In this document: positions 1 through 11,700 of the stretch, in pieces
How the letters are laid out: each line of letters opens with the position of its first letter
Position numbering within the stretch: the first letter of the stretch is position 1
Source of the DNA: Atrichornis clamosus
Taxonomy: Eukaryota > Chordata > Aves > Passeriformes > Menuridae
NCBI GenBank assembly: GCA_013400975.1
Contig: WBMZ01010823.1
Location: forward strand, 62,001 to 126,000
DNA: 64,000 bases
Direction: 5' to 3'
Translations under genes and position numbers: made by a program
The notes under the pieces: model-generated
Database searches by the model: none
Seen by the model: only the letters and a program-made list of their open reading frames with translations
Told to the model about the DNA's origin: nothing

Positions 1-1218
1 ATTTCAGAGTCCACCTGCTCTTGAGTCATGAACATTTGTATTTATGTCATATTCCCAAATGCCTGGCTTGAGGACGCCTAGAACTTAACCTATTCCATTT
101 ATGTTCTGTCTGCTGCCCTGATTTTGGGATAAAGACAAGAGACTCCAGTCTCCAGGTTATCTTTGATGGGATTGCTCATAATAAACTGCACTAAAAGAAG
201 GGAAAATCGGGCTGCAGGAGTCCCTAATATTGCAAGCACCACCCCACCACTGTTCAGCAGTGCTGTGGACACTCCCTGCTCTGTCAATCCCAGTCTTTAT
301 CCGGGTGCCACCTGGCTTTTAACATCTGATAAATAACTCTGAGTAACCTGTTTGCAGCCCAGACTCGGGGAGAAAAAGTCCCATCAGCTCAAATCCTCAA
401 GTGCTTGGCCCTGCTAAGCTGCTTCCAAAAATGCTTCTGAGAAAATGCACAAAAGGACTGGGATTTCCCCAAATACTGTCCCAGATTCTTGTCTTCAACA
501 CTCTCACACTTTTTCCTCCTACGACAGAAAATGTGCTCTCTAAACACTTCCTCTGTCTCTTTGATGTTAAAAACATAGCCCTCAGGCCAGTCTGTTCCGA
601 GTCACTGATTTCAAGGATTTCAAGTTCACTTTCTCCCTTTATTCTCCTCCAGCTGCCTCCTTCGGCTGTGCCTGGGGCAGAGAGCACCAGTCCCTTCCCC
701 AGAGCGTGCCACGTTCCGATCACCATCTCCCCTACCCCCTTCCCAGTCAGGCTGAATTCCTTTGGCTGGAGAGAAGTGGCTCCAGGGAGACCTTTTCCCA
801 CGTCCACAGCACCGTGAGCTGCAGCGAGCTCAGTCTGCCCTGCGGTTTTGCTTCCTCTTTGAGCACGGCCCCACTTGACCCAGTATTTGTGGAATTCCCA
901 TGAAACTCCTGCCTGGAAGTTCATCCCACTGCATGCTTTGGAAAAGGACAAGCTCTGGGCACCCTCCTCTGGGATGAAGACCAAACTCACAACATCCGTG
1001 CACTTAACTCCCAGTGTCAGCAGACTCGGAATGCAGGATCTCCTTCGGCAAGGGAGAGACATGGGATTACATCCCGTGTAATGTTAAGCACGACTTAAAA
1101 CGTTAAGTGCAACTGTCATGTTTCATTTTCCAGGAACCAGAAGAGTTCCATGAAACTAAAAGCTCAAGGAGGCAGATCTTCCACTGCCTGAAATTCGTGG
1201 TAACTCTACAGAGACATC

Positions 1219-1390
1219 CTCCCTCTAACCAGGTTGTGCCAGGCTCATCCAGTGCCACCCCATCCAAGGGCAGGGACACCTCCCACTATCCCAGGCTGCT
1301 CCAAGCCCCGTCCAGCCTAGCCTTGGACACTTCCAGGGATCCAGGCGCAGCCACAGCTGCTCTGGGCACCCTGTGCCAGGGCCTCCCTGC
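1219..1390 (-). mobile_element. CR1 LINE 3' tail
   Basis: The plus strand reads the complement of the CR1 tail: a degraded CCATCCAAGGGCAGGGACAC, CTCCCACTATCCCAGG, GCTCCAAGCCCCGTCCAGCC and CTTGGACACTTCCAGGGATC. It is 5'-truncated with no reverse transcriptase, and the terminal ATTCTATGA units are lost. Confidence 0.9.
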
Positions 1391-2929
1391 AAAGCAGTTC
1401 GTGAATTATGCTTTACATATAAACGTAAACACACCTATAATCAAAGGCACTGCAATTACTCTGATTTCAATATGGTCTCTGGTTTCATTGTAACCAGGTC
1501 GGGTTTTGATTTGTATTCAAAAACCGAAAAATATTTTAACCTTTCTGAAATGCATCGTGTTAAAATAAATTGAAGCAAGTTGATGAAAACTGTTAATTAA
1601 CCTGCTTTCGTCTCATTAAGAGCCTGGGTTTAACCTACAGGTCATCTCCTCTTCCAGCTGATGTATGGATCTGATCTTCAGTGATGAGCTAAACACCCCC
1701 ACCTTTTACTGATGATGGAGAGCTCCTGAACCTCTTGCTTTTTTGGGAGAGGTCAGAAAAATTCCTAAAACAGAAGTGCTGAGTTTATAAAGACATTATT
1801 CTAAACTTTTTTTTTTCCCCCTATGGCAGGAGAGGTTGCAGTAATGCTGACCCTGCAATACAGTGTGAGTTTAAGATAAAAATACAGAACAAACCCATGT
1901 TTTTTTCCCCTCTATAGGTTTTACAGGCATAATGGCTGAACTTTTCTAAAAATAGATATTTTTTCCACATGATGTGCTGAATCAGCTGTATCTATAAGCA
2001 TCAGCACTGGCTCCAGTGTTGACTTCATTACTTACCTGAGCAATTGTCAGTTTTAAGACCCTTGATGTGTCTGAAGGTTGGCTGGGGCTTGGAGAGGCAG
2101 CGAAGAGAAAGGAGAAGTCACGGGAGGGAAGTTGGGGAAGGATCTGTGCCATTTCCCACGATCCAGAGGAAATATTTCACACCAGCTGGCACCCCCTACA
2201 TCACAATCACACAAGTACCTGGAGAAGCTGCTCCGTGGGAGTCAATATATTTGTATTTCTGCTTTTAAAAATATCACTCTAATAATGCTGGAGATTAGTC
2301 CAAAATTGGCACGAGAGAAAGGCAGGAGATCTATGCTTTTTAATATCAAGCTCTTCACCAAGACGACTTTCATCATGTTAATGGCTAAATCACACTGATT
2401 GTAAAAGAGCCAAAATGAGGCAATTAGTAAGGCCTGTGACAGCCCCAGAAAATGACACACACAAGGTTTTCAGTGGGAGCCAGATGGATATCTTCAATAT
2501 ATTTCTTATTGTCTGCTTGTGGTAATATGTTCAATTAAACTAAATCAGTACTACAGAAGAACCTCTGAATTGCCTGAAAAAAAAATTAATTGTCTGCTGC
2601 AAATTTAATGAAGCTTAACACTTGGTGTTATGTTTACAAGTTTTATCTGTTATGATCAGTAAGTGCTTACAAGAAAAAAAGAATCTCCTAGCTTACTTCA
2701 TTCAGCCAGCCCTAAGAGCAAAACATTGGTATTTGACTTTACTATTGGTATTTTATTTCATTTACATCTCTCTCTGCCATTTACTGCTTTTGTCCTGAGC
2801 AGCTGACTGGATTTTTTTCTCTCTCCAGGAAGAAACAGAGAGCTCTGATGCGCTGCTCATTCACACTTCTGTGAGTTCAGTCCTGCTCAAGTGTTTGACC
2901 ACAACCTTGTGTTGGGACACGTCCCCAGA

Positions 2930-3185
2930 GGGGCCACGGCTGCTCAGGGACCCCCAGGATCACCCAGTCCAACCCCTGGCCCTGCACAGACCCCCCAACA
3001 ATCCCATCCCATCCCTGGGAGCGCTGTCCGAAGGCTCCTGGAGCTCTGGCAGCCTTGGGGCCGTGCCCATTCCCTGGGGATCTGGTCAGTGCCCAGCACC
3101 CTCTGCGGGAAGAGCCTTTTCCTGCTCTCCAGCCTGACCCTCCCTGGCACAGCTCCAGCCCTTCCCAGGTCCTGTCCCCAGACAG
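2930..3185 (-). mobile_element. CR1 LINE 3' tail, different subfamily
   Basis: The plus strand contains GGATCACCCAGTCCAACCCC, TGGAGCTCTGGCAGCCTTGG, GGCCGTGCCCATTCCCTGGG and CTGACCCTCCCTGGCACAGC, the complement of a CR1 3' region from a subfamily distinct from the TTAAAGCCCATCC type. It is 5'-truncated and non-coding. Confidence 0.8.
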
Positions 3186-6100
3186 AAAAGATCAGTTGTG
3201 TTTGACAAGTTCACGTTTAGAAAACCAGAAGCAAAAGGTGCCTCTGAGCAGCCCAGGGAGGGGAGGCTCCGGGGGAGGCTCAGCAGCACAGGAGGCACCG
3301 GCTTCTCATTCTGCCACTCCTGCAGCCTCAGAATAATTACAACCTCTTTACTTCAATTAACTGCCAGGAAAACAGGAATGCTGACAGGATACACGGATAT
3401 TTCCTCCTCCTTGGGGTGCTTTGGGGCTGCCCTGACGTTTCTGATGACCTCAGGTTCTCAGCTGAATGGAGCTGGGGGGAAAACCAGACCTTTCCCAGCC
3501 TCAGGTGGAACAGGCTTGGAGGGGAAGGCCCTGGCAGTGCTGAAACCCAGGGCTGAGCTCCTCGCACCTGCCCCGGGTGATGCGGATCAGCGTCACACAG
3601 CAACCTTGGAATGCACACGGAAGCTGCCTGAAACTATAAAATACTTGATTAAACCCTGTGTTCCAGGCGCCACAGGGAGAAGGGCTCTCGAGGACTGCGG
3701 GCACCCTGAGGTATCTACTGGGTTCCAGCCCCATCACCAGCTCCTACCTCAAGTTCGTCCAGCCAGGGCTGTTAGGGAGCTCCAGCAAAGCGCAGCTCAA
3801 GCACTGGGGCTGAGCGAGGGAGGAGCAGGCGTGGTGGACGCACAGCTCTCTCATTTATAATTGTGCCTTTCGTGCAGTGCTTTGGGTCATAATTTTACTT
3901 AAACCTAGCAAAAGAGCCTTAATTGTGTCCTAGAAATAATTGGTGTCAGCGGAAACAGTCCAATTAGAGGGGAATATTTTCCTTCGCAATTTCACGGCTG
4001 AGGATTATTGCTTTCCTTGTCAATTGTGAAAATCAAGCCTTTGCTACTGGTTGTGACTTAGAAGTCAAGAAAGGTTGTTCGAACTCAGAAGTTAGTTTTA
4101 TTTCCTAAACATGAGAATACGTAACATGTTCTCATTAATAAATCAGAGCCTACATAATTCTATGGCACTCCCAGATCTTTTTTTCCCTGTAAACCCCTGA
4201 TTTAGAGATTCTGGAGAACATGTTTATACCCTAAATTGACTTTTTCTCCATGAATTTTTATTTTTTAAAATGTATTAGGCCTGATAAGGAATATTCATTC
4301 ATGTCTGGACTACACAGAAAAACTGTGTCCAGCAACTACTACAACAAAATTTAAAAATAATTAAACTCCTTCTGATGGTCTCAGTTTTGAGTCTTTATCT
4401 TGGTTTTGATACCAAACACAGGGCTCGTGTGCTATCCAGGAGAATTACAAAAAGCCCATAAAATATGGACAACCCCAAAGTGCTGCTCTGGGATTATTAT
4501 TGAAACTCTGCCTCTCTTTTTTAAATGACATTTTGTGCTTTCAACACCAGGTGTCACTTAACCAGGTCCCTTTCTTAAGGGCTGGCACATAACCAACATG
4601 AGTTTAAGACGATGTGGAACTATGAGGAGAGAAAAATAAAATCATTGCATGCCCTTAAACACTGCAGGAACAAGGCAGAGCTCAGTGACAGAGGGGCCAT
4701 TCATGTTTAAAATGACCAACCACTAGACCCGTAATATGGATGGATGGCATGGAAAATGCCTCCAGTAATTTCCTGGGACAGCTTTCCCACAGGAACAAAG
4801 CAGCAGCAATGCATCCGATGGGGGGAAAATCAGGGAGGAATGGAGATGGCTTCTGGAAATGTGGGCAGTGCTTCAATAGGGCAATAGATTGAAGGATCTG
4901 CTGCAATTTTCCTTTGGTTCATGTTAAAAAGCCCCACCAACATCTTAATGTATGGCTTACTCTTCCCCTTGGGGAAAAAGATAAAGCCCCACTCCAAGGA
5001 ATCAGTATCCCAGTTACTCCAACGTCGTGACAGAGCTGAGGACAGCTGGTGAAAGTCACAGAGTTATTGGCATTCACTGATTAAAAACCCCAGAACCTGA
5101 ACCAAACCCCACGGATATGAGGCAAGCACCACACAAATCCCAAACAATGAAGTTTCAGTTCTGTGATGCCGAAACAGGGACAACCACAGGTGGCAAGAGG
5201 GGCCAGGGAGAGCCATCACACCCCACTGACACTTTTTCCAGAGGGTGGATGCGTGTCCTAAAGGGCTGGAACAACACAGCAAGAACTGCAGGTTTAAAGG
5301 CTGGAAGTCTCTGAAAAGTTACTCGATAATGGGCCAGAATTTACAGTATTTAATCAATTTTAACTGCAATGCAGCACTTCAACATTCACACAGAGGAATT
5401 GGCTTGGAATGAAAAATGTGCTATTTTATAGAAAATAATTTGAATCACTGTGCTGGACAAAATCAAGACTATCAGTCTATTCAAGCGTGAGGAAAAAATA
5501 ACCTACTGACATTATCTTTGTATTCTTTTCCTGCTAAAGTGATACAGATTCCAGCCAGCAAAAGTTCTCCTGCTTTTACTGCCTTGAGCCCTCCCGTGAC
5601 AGCCCAAATGAGACGAGCTAACAGCAGCAGGAAAATGTTAAAGGTGCATCATAATTAAACAGGCAAATAAAGCCATTGGAACTTGCCCCTGTCAGGGATG
5701 CACCGACGTGACCAGAATTGCTGCACTTCCCCATGAGAACAGCCAGGCACCAACTCTACCAAGCATTCATAGGTTCACATCTAAATTTCAGTTACAATTT
5801 CTCTAAATATATGTATTTAGAGACAGATTTAAACCTCAGCCCACAGCAAAAGGGAAGCAGATGTTCGGGAAGCCCCCACGGGTGACTGTGGTGGGACCAC
5901 GATCCGTTCACCTCCAGCACCCCCAAGGCAAAGCTGGCCACAGGCTCATCAGGACATTCCATGTGTCTGCTGGGAACAAGGCCCTGCGTGCCAAGGACTT
6001 TCTCATCCCATGGAGGAAGCAGTGGCGACACCCTGGGATCAGCTGCATCCCTCCCGTCAGCTCCTCTGGGATGCTCCTTGCACAGCTCCTGCTGCCAGAG

Positions 6101-7767
6101 GGTGCCACTCCTGCACCAGCTGGGACAGTGGTGCCAGGAGCCTCTCCTGGTGCTGCCTCCGTCCACAGCTTTTATTGCAACGCCTTGAAATCAGTTTGCC
6201 ATTTCAGGCTGCTGCTGTATCAGCCAGTTTGTATCACTGCATTAAATACAAATAAACTCCTATTGTACCGGCTCTGCCTGTTCACACTATTTGTCGTTTA
6301 ATCCCCTGGTACTTGGAAAGTCTCTGATCTTCCTGTGTGTTGGAAGAATTGAACATTTAGCCTCAAGTCCAGGAAAAAATGAGGAAACAAGATGGAAAAT
6401 TAATATTTATGTAATACACGGAAACACACACCATGTTTTACAGAGCTCTCAGCACCGCCTGGGCTCCTTCTCCATCCTTACAAACTCAATTCTGCTTTTT
6501 AATTTAAAGGTCAAACTGTACATGCAAGTTTCTAAGATTTCAGGTCTTGGAGGCCAAGAGGTTCTCGTTTAGCACCAGCCAACAGAACAAACCCAAACCA
6601 CAACTGCACTGGTTCAGAAAACCACTGGGGTTCACCCAGACTGACAACAGAATGTTAATGCACAGCCCTATGGGCACCCGTCAGAATTTGATATTTTTTA
6701 AACTGTCTACTCATGCATAATATGAATATTTATTCATCCCTGTCTGGTTGTTTGCCAGAGAGTTATTTTAAGCTCCTTGGTTCTGGTGTAACAGATATTC
6801 CCCTCCTCCTCCCATCCTTGCCTGCACTGTCTTTGACACTGTCGGCATCTCTCTCTGAGAAAGAAAATTAAAAAAAAATAAGGATAGCCTGCAATATTAA
6901 TGGAAGAACATAGGAAGGTTAGAAAAAATGTCTTGACCTTCACAGTTTTTTACTCAATGACACGAGTTAGAAAGGAATGTAAGCGTATCTTAAGGTCAAA
7001 AAGCACATCAGCTGTTAAATTAGTCTTTTTGTACACCACAAAACCGAGTTAAAATAAGGAATTCAGTCATATTTCTGTCCCAACTCACATGTGTTTTACT
7101 TAGGGCAGAGAAACTCAAGCATTTCACTATGTAATACAGTATTTTACACAGTTCATTTGGAGTTCAGAATAGTTTCTGCTCTTTTATACTTTTTATGGGG
7201 TAGACGATGAAATTGCATTTCTCAGTTTGCTGTTAATATCCACATCTTGGGCTTAAGAGTTTATTCTCTGCTTCATGCACATGTGTCGCTCCCATTAATG
7301 CAAATGGAATGGAGTTCAAACGGAGCACTGAGGGAGAAAAAAGCACTCAGGAATCCTTTATAACCTCAGTGCAGGGAAAAGTGATTTGTAGAGCACGGGA
7401 ACCCAGGGATCAGGTACTACAGCTGCTGAGTGTTTTCCTGGGAGTTACAGGCTATTCCTTGGGCACTGGGAGGAAGAGAGGATAAGCCAGGAGCTACAGA
7501 AGTGTGAGTGCAATAACAGAACCCCATCACTCCTGGTTTCAGCAATTGGCTTTTTCCTGGTGGGACAAGTGCTCCCTGAACTGCAGCCCCTGGTTCATCC
7601 CCTCGGGGTCCTGCAGCACGTGGAAAACCAGGACAGCCTCAGCTGTGCACATCCTGGAGCTGAGCAGCTGGAACCCCTCCCTGCTGCCATCCCTGGGGAA
7701 GGGGGTCAGGGATGGATTTGCAATTTTGCTGCCCAGTTTTGCTCCGGGACAGGCAGAAGCTGCTCAC

Positions 7768-7885
7768 AGGTTGCCCAGAGAATGCCCCATCCCTGGAAGT
7801 GTCCAAGGCCAGGCTGGATGGGGCTTGGAGCAACCTGGGACAGTGGCACTGGACGGGCTTAAAGGTCCCTCCTAATTCAATTTTG
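7768..7885 (+). mobile_element. CR1 LINE 3' tail, short
   Basis: CAGGTTGCCCAGAGA, CTGGAAGTGTCCAAGGCCAG and TTGGAGCAACCTGGGACAGT are followed by a degraded TTAAAGGTCCCTCC end. It has an internal deletion relative to the copy at 41390. Confidence 0.85.
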
Positions 7886-8017
7886 AGAACGGATAAAGTC
7901 AACCTTGTTGCCTCTATTCCTGTTTGCAGGCACCAACCTGGGCAAATGCCACACAAGGCGCTCAGAACAACCCCAGACCTGAAGAACTGTTGGGCTCTGC
8001 ATGTTCCCTACAAGGCT

Positions 8018-8075
8018 CAGAGAACCACAGATTGGCTGGGGCTGGAAGGGACCTCTGGATATGTTCCAGCTATAA
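8018..8075 (-). mobile_element. CR1 LINE terminal fragment
   Basis: AGAACCACAGATTGGCTGGG and CTGGAAGGGACCTCTGGA match the complement of the very end of a CR1 element. It is only about 60 bp and lies about 500 bp below the Ig5 exon donor. Confidence 0.65.
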
Positions 8076-8584
8076 AAACCATGGATTACAACTTGCATTG
8101 AAACATTTTAAAGTATTTCCTATACACCACAGAAATAATTGACAAGGAGAGCCTCTAACTGAATAAGATCCATCACTGCCAGTGTGTGGAGAATTAGAAC
8201 TGACAGCATTAGAGCTTTTTGATTGATTTATCGCTTTGTAATCAATCTTGCCTGATTTGTTATCCAATGTAGTTTTTTTCCCCAAATAAGAAGGAGATAA
8301 AGAGTGATTGTAAGTGTAATAACCTATATGTTCATTGCCTATAATAATTCATCAGACACTGGACTACTCATAAGCAGGCCAAAAATTAATTCAACACATT
8401 TGTCAGTGTCTCTTACAAACGATTCCTTTAAATATCTTTGTCAAATTACAGCTTGAAAACAACACTTGACAGGACACAAACACCTGGAACCCCTGAAATG
8501 TCGCAATTCAGCCCTGGAGGAGCAATAATGACAATAAATGAGGCTTTGTGCCTCAGACGTGCCCAGAAACAACGGTGTAGTCAC

Positions 8585-8712
8585 CTTTGACCAGCAGGCT
8601 GCCTGTGCTGCTGGCTGTCCCGAAGTGGTTGGTGGCCACACAGGTGTAGCTGCCCGCGTCCGCCTTGGTGACGTTGACAATCCGCAGGCTCCCGTCCTCC
8701 AGAACAGTGATC
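8585..8712 (-). CDS. CNTN4: CNTN4 exon, second part of Ig5
   Basis: This 128-nt exon is the most downstream one in the window. It follows acceptor ctgtctttgcag, completing an Arg codon (AG|G), and ends AAAG|gtgact in phase 1. It encodes [20 protein letters not shown], then [20 protein letters not shown] and VK. DAGSYTC carries the second framework cysteine of Ig5, and N-V-T is a potential N-glycosylation site. The donor has C at position +5 and looks weak beside the other donors of this gene. The next exon, which should begin Ig6 after a split Asp codon, is below position 1. Confidence 0.94.
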
Positions 8713-11700
8713 CTGCAAAGACAGCAGACACAGAGGTTTGATTTCTCTTTTTTAAAGTCAACATCAAACCCTTTTGAGCCTGCATTAATTATGGATGGCG
8801 TGAGCAGCAGCCAGCCCTGCCCGCTGCACAGGGAGCTGAGCTGACGGAAGTCTCTCCGGACGCACTCCATAAATACTGAATGCATCATTTACATGAGTTT
8901 TCTGTGTCTTTACTTGAGGGCAACTTTAATTTACACACCAGCAGCCTGTGTAGGTTTTCCACGCGCCTGTGCTTTGATATTCAGCCCTCACCATGACAAC
9001 CCCTGCAGCACGTGGTGCACAGGCTCCGTGCAAAACCTCGGCGCTCGCCGCCTCACGGTGCCAGAGCTGCTGCTGGGCAGATGCACTGAGGCAGGTGTTT
9101 CATTCCTGGGTTTTTTCCAGCAGGCTGATGGCTTTTCAGCGAGGGCACCACGCTGCCAAGCTCACTCTCTACCCCTCTGCCTGCGTGTCACTCAGCCCAC
9201 GGGGTTTATCTGCAGTGGCGCTTGCAGGTTACAAAAAATACAAAAATTATCCTGTTCCATTGCCATCCTCTCCTCAGCTGCACGTTCCCCACCTGAGCGG
9301 TGTTGTTACCTGCAGTGGTGCAGAGGGCAGGAGGCAGGTGAGGATGGAATGTTAATTCCTGGGTGGTCCCCAGCCCCTTCTCCTGCACAGGAGCACTTCA
9401 GGCTCCCCTTGTTCTCACAGTGACCTTTGCCTCCTGTTGCACTTTTTCTCTGCTCTAAGTCACTGAACACAGAAACCCAAATTCTGTCCAGTAAATCCCA
9501 TCAAAACATGAATGATTTGTGCCCTGTGAAGGCATCATCTAAGGAGACTCCAGAAGAACTTTTCTCCCAACCTAATACCACCTCTTTTAGCAAAACTTCT
9601 GCCTATCCCCTCGATATCATGTCCCGCAGCACAATCTGCTTCCTCACCTTCAGCAACTTTCAGACCTGCAGTGAAAATCTTGTATTAATTCCTGCCTTCT
9701 CCTGCTCAATTATTTCCCAATTTAACTAAAATGAAGGAGCCTTCCTGCATCCTTAATGCCAGTGAAGCTCTGCACAACTGGACTGAGAAATGAGGAGGGA
9801 AAAAACCCCTCAGCAACCAGAACTTGCACCACTGCAGGAGGGCTCAGGAGGCACCTCCCTCTTTAGGGGAATCAGCTGGAGGCTTGGGACAGCTGAACGA
9901 AGGACCAGCCTGAGCCAAGGCAGGAACAGAAGCACCAGGGCCACCTCGGTGGGGCTCCCCCAGCTCCTGCAGCCTCAGGGCTGGGCACAGTGTCCAGCGG
10001 CACTCGGGAGACCTCAGCTCACCCAAGGGAGCTCCTGGGGGTGCCTTCTGTCGTGCCACAGGCTCTTGGTGGGCACAGCTGGTCCTCTCAGCTCCCACTC
10101 ACAGACCTGCTTCACCAAATGGCGCAGTTTGAGTGGCTTTACCAAGCGAGGAGGAGGAAGGCGGCACAGGATGCTCTGACAGCAGTCCCCATCTCTGTCC
10201 TGGCTCACCTCTCCCCGACCTGCCCCTGCAGCAGCCCAAACCCCCCAGGCCAGCTGGCAGGGAGCAGGGACAGAGGTTGTATTTCACCCATCAGCAGCAG
10301 TGGCATTAACAGAAGCTTCTCAACTGGCTGATGGTCTCCAAATTGTTGCAGTCAGTAACGTGCGCTGCTGTCATTTATTTGTGCAGCAGTCCAGTGCCAC
10401 GTGTTTGCTTCTGTGGCAGCTGCTGCAGCTCAATAACTGGGAGAGAGCAGCGTGGAGCTGCCTGTCTCACCCTCACCACCGAGCTGGCACAAACCAATGC
10501 CTGTGCTGTGTCAAACCTGGGCTGGGGCACAGCACTGGCCACGCTGGCCTCCAGCAGGAGCCCGGGCAGCACCAGCAGCTCCCCAGGAATTATCTGCTGC
10601 TGTTATCAATTCCAGGTCTTCAGGAACAACGGGGCCTTTCTGAAAGCTGCAAGTGCCCTTGGCATGCATTAAAAGTCCAACCAATATGAACAGGACAAGC
10701 TCAGCAATGTGCTCCAGCTCAGGGAGGACCACGGTGCTCCAGCACTGCCTCACCAGGCTCTGCACCCCCTCCCTCCCTGCCTCCCCAGGAAATCCAGAAA
10801 AAGTGAAGTTTTAGGTTATTTCTGTACAGTTGCGATTTTATTTTTAGCTATTTACGCTTTATTTTCAGCCATATGGTTGAAAGCTATTTACTGGGTAATC
10901 TCTTCCATAGATCATTTTAATTGTGTCTGTTGATGAAGCCAGATTTAATTTCAAATCCTAATGCCTTTTCTGTCCCTGTCTTTCTCATGCTACGGGTTTC
11001 CTTTTAAGTTGTCTTTATTCCCAGTGTGAAACTGGTTTTTAGTTAATGTGGACTGGACTGCCCTGGAGACAACCTTTGGATCAGGACAGGGAATCCACCA
11101 CTGGCTCACATCTCAGGGAGCCTTTGCTGTCTTTATTTCCCTCCCTTCCTAAGCTGAAACTGTGGTCACTGGCTTTACAACCTGAGCCCACAGACATCCT
11201 TTAACCCCAGCAACGTCTTGCAAAGGCTTCACGAGAGATTTGCCCCAAGTTCTCCAAACCTCTTCCCCAGAGACTCTCCAGGCACGTTTAATTCTCATCT
11301 GGTATCTCAGCAATTCCCTGCACACTCCTGTAAACGACTAGAATTAAAAGTGACAAATAACTGTACAAGTTAAGTGATTTTTTAAAAAATAAATCAGGCC
11401 ATTAAAACCTCTCTGCGACTCATTGATTAGGAGGCCTTATGGTTATGTGGCTCTTTTTGCTGAAGATGCTTTTCTGCAGCAAATGTTTTGTCCTCTAATT
11501 TAAATCCAATGTGTTAGAAGTTAACAAATAATTATTTGAACACTTGGAAATTTGTTACAGTTAGCTGAGAAAGTAGGAAGGACTCTCACTGATGCTGCTA
11601 ATTCCTACATTTTCTGTGCAGACTGATCTGCATTAAACGAGAGCAGAGGCTCATTTCAGGCCATGGAGGTTCTCAAACTGCTAATTGGCTTGAAAGCAAA

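Larger units (their letters stand above)
1..8584 (-). other. CNTN4: CNTN4 intron downstream of Ig5 (incomplete)
   Basis: This is at least 8.6 kb of phase-1 intron reaching the window edge. It holds CR1 tails at 1219-1390, 2930-3185, 7768-7885 and 8018-8075. The next expected exon, the start of Ig6, is not seen. The rest is unique AT-rich sequence with a moderately GC-rich segment around 3240-3830. Confidence 0.85.

Noticed and set aside
397..1062. Open frame of 221 codons on the minus strand
   Set aside because: Composition and sequence show no family motif, there is no splice context joining it to the contactin frame, and overlapping frames on the other strand are also open.
3198..3860. Open frame of 220 codons on the plus strand
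   Set aside because: It begins just beyond a CR1 tail in GC-rich sequence that is poor in stop codons. No domain or conserved motif is visible.
1..8584. Next CNTN4 exon (start of Ig6) hidden in the downstream intron
   Set aside because: I looked for a phase-1 acceptor followed by an Ig6-like strand with a framework cysteine on the minus strand and saw none, so it probably lies outside the window.
8553..8888. Longer minus-strand frame extending beyond the second Ig5 exon on both sides
   Set aside because: The extra residues lie outside clear acceptor and donor sites and do not resemble contactin. The exon is restricted to 8585-8712.
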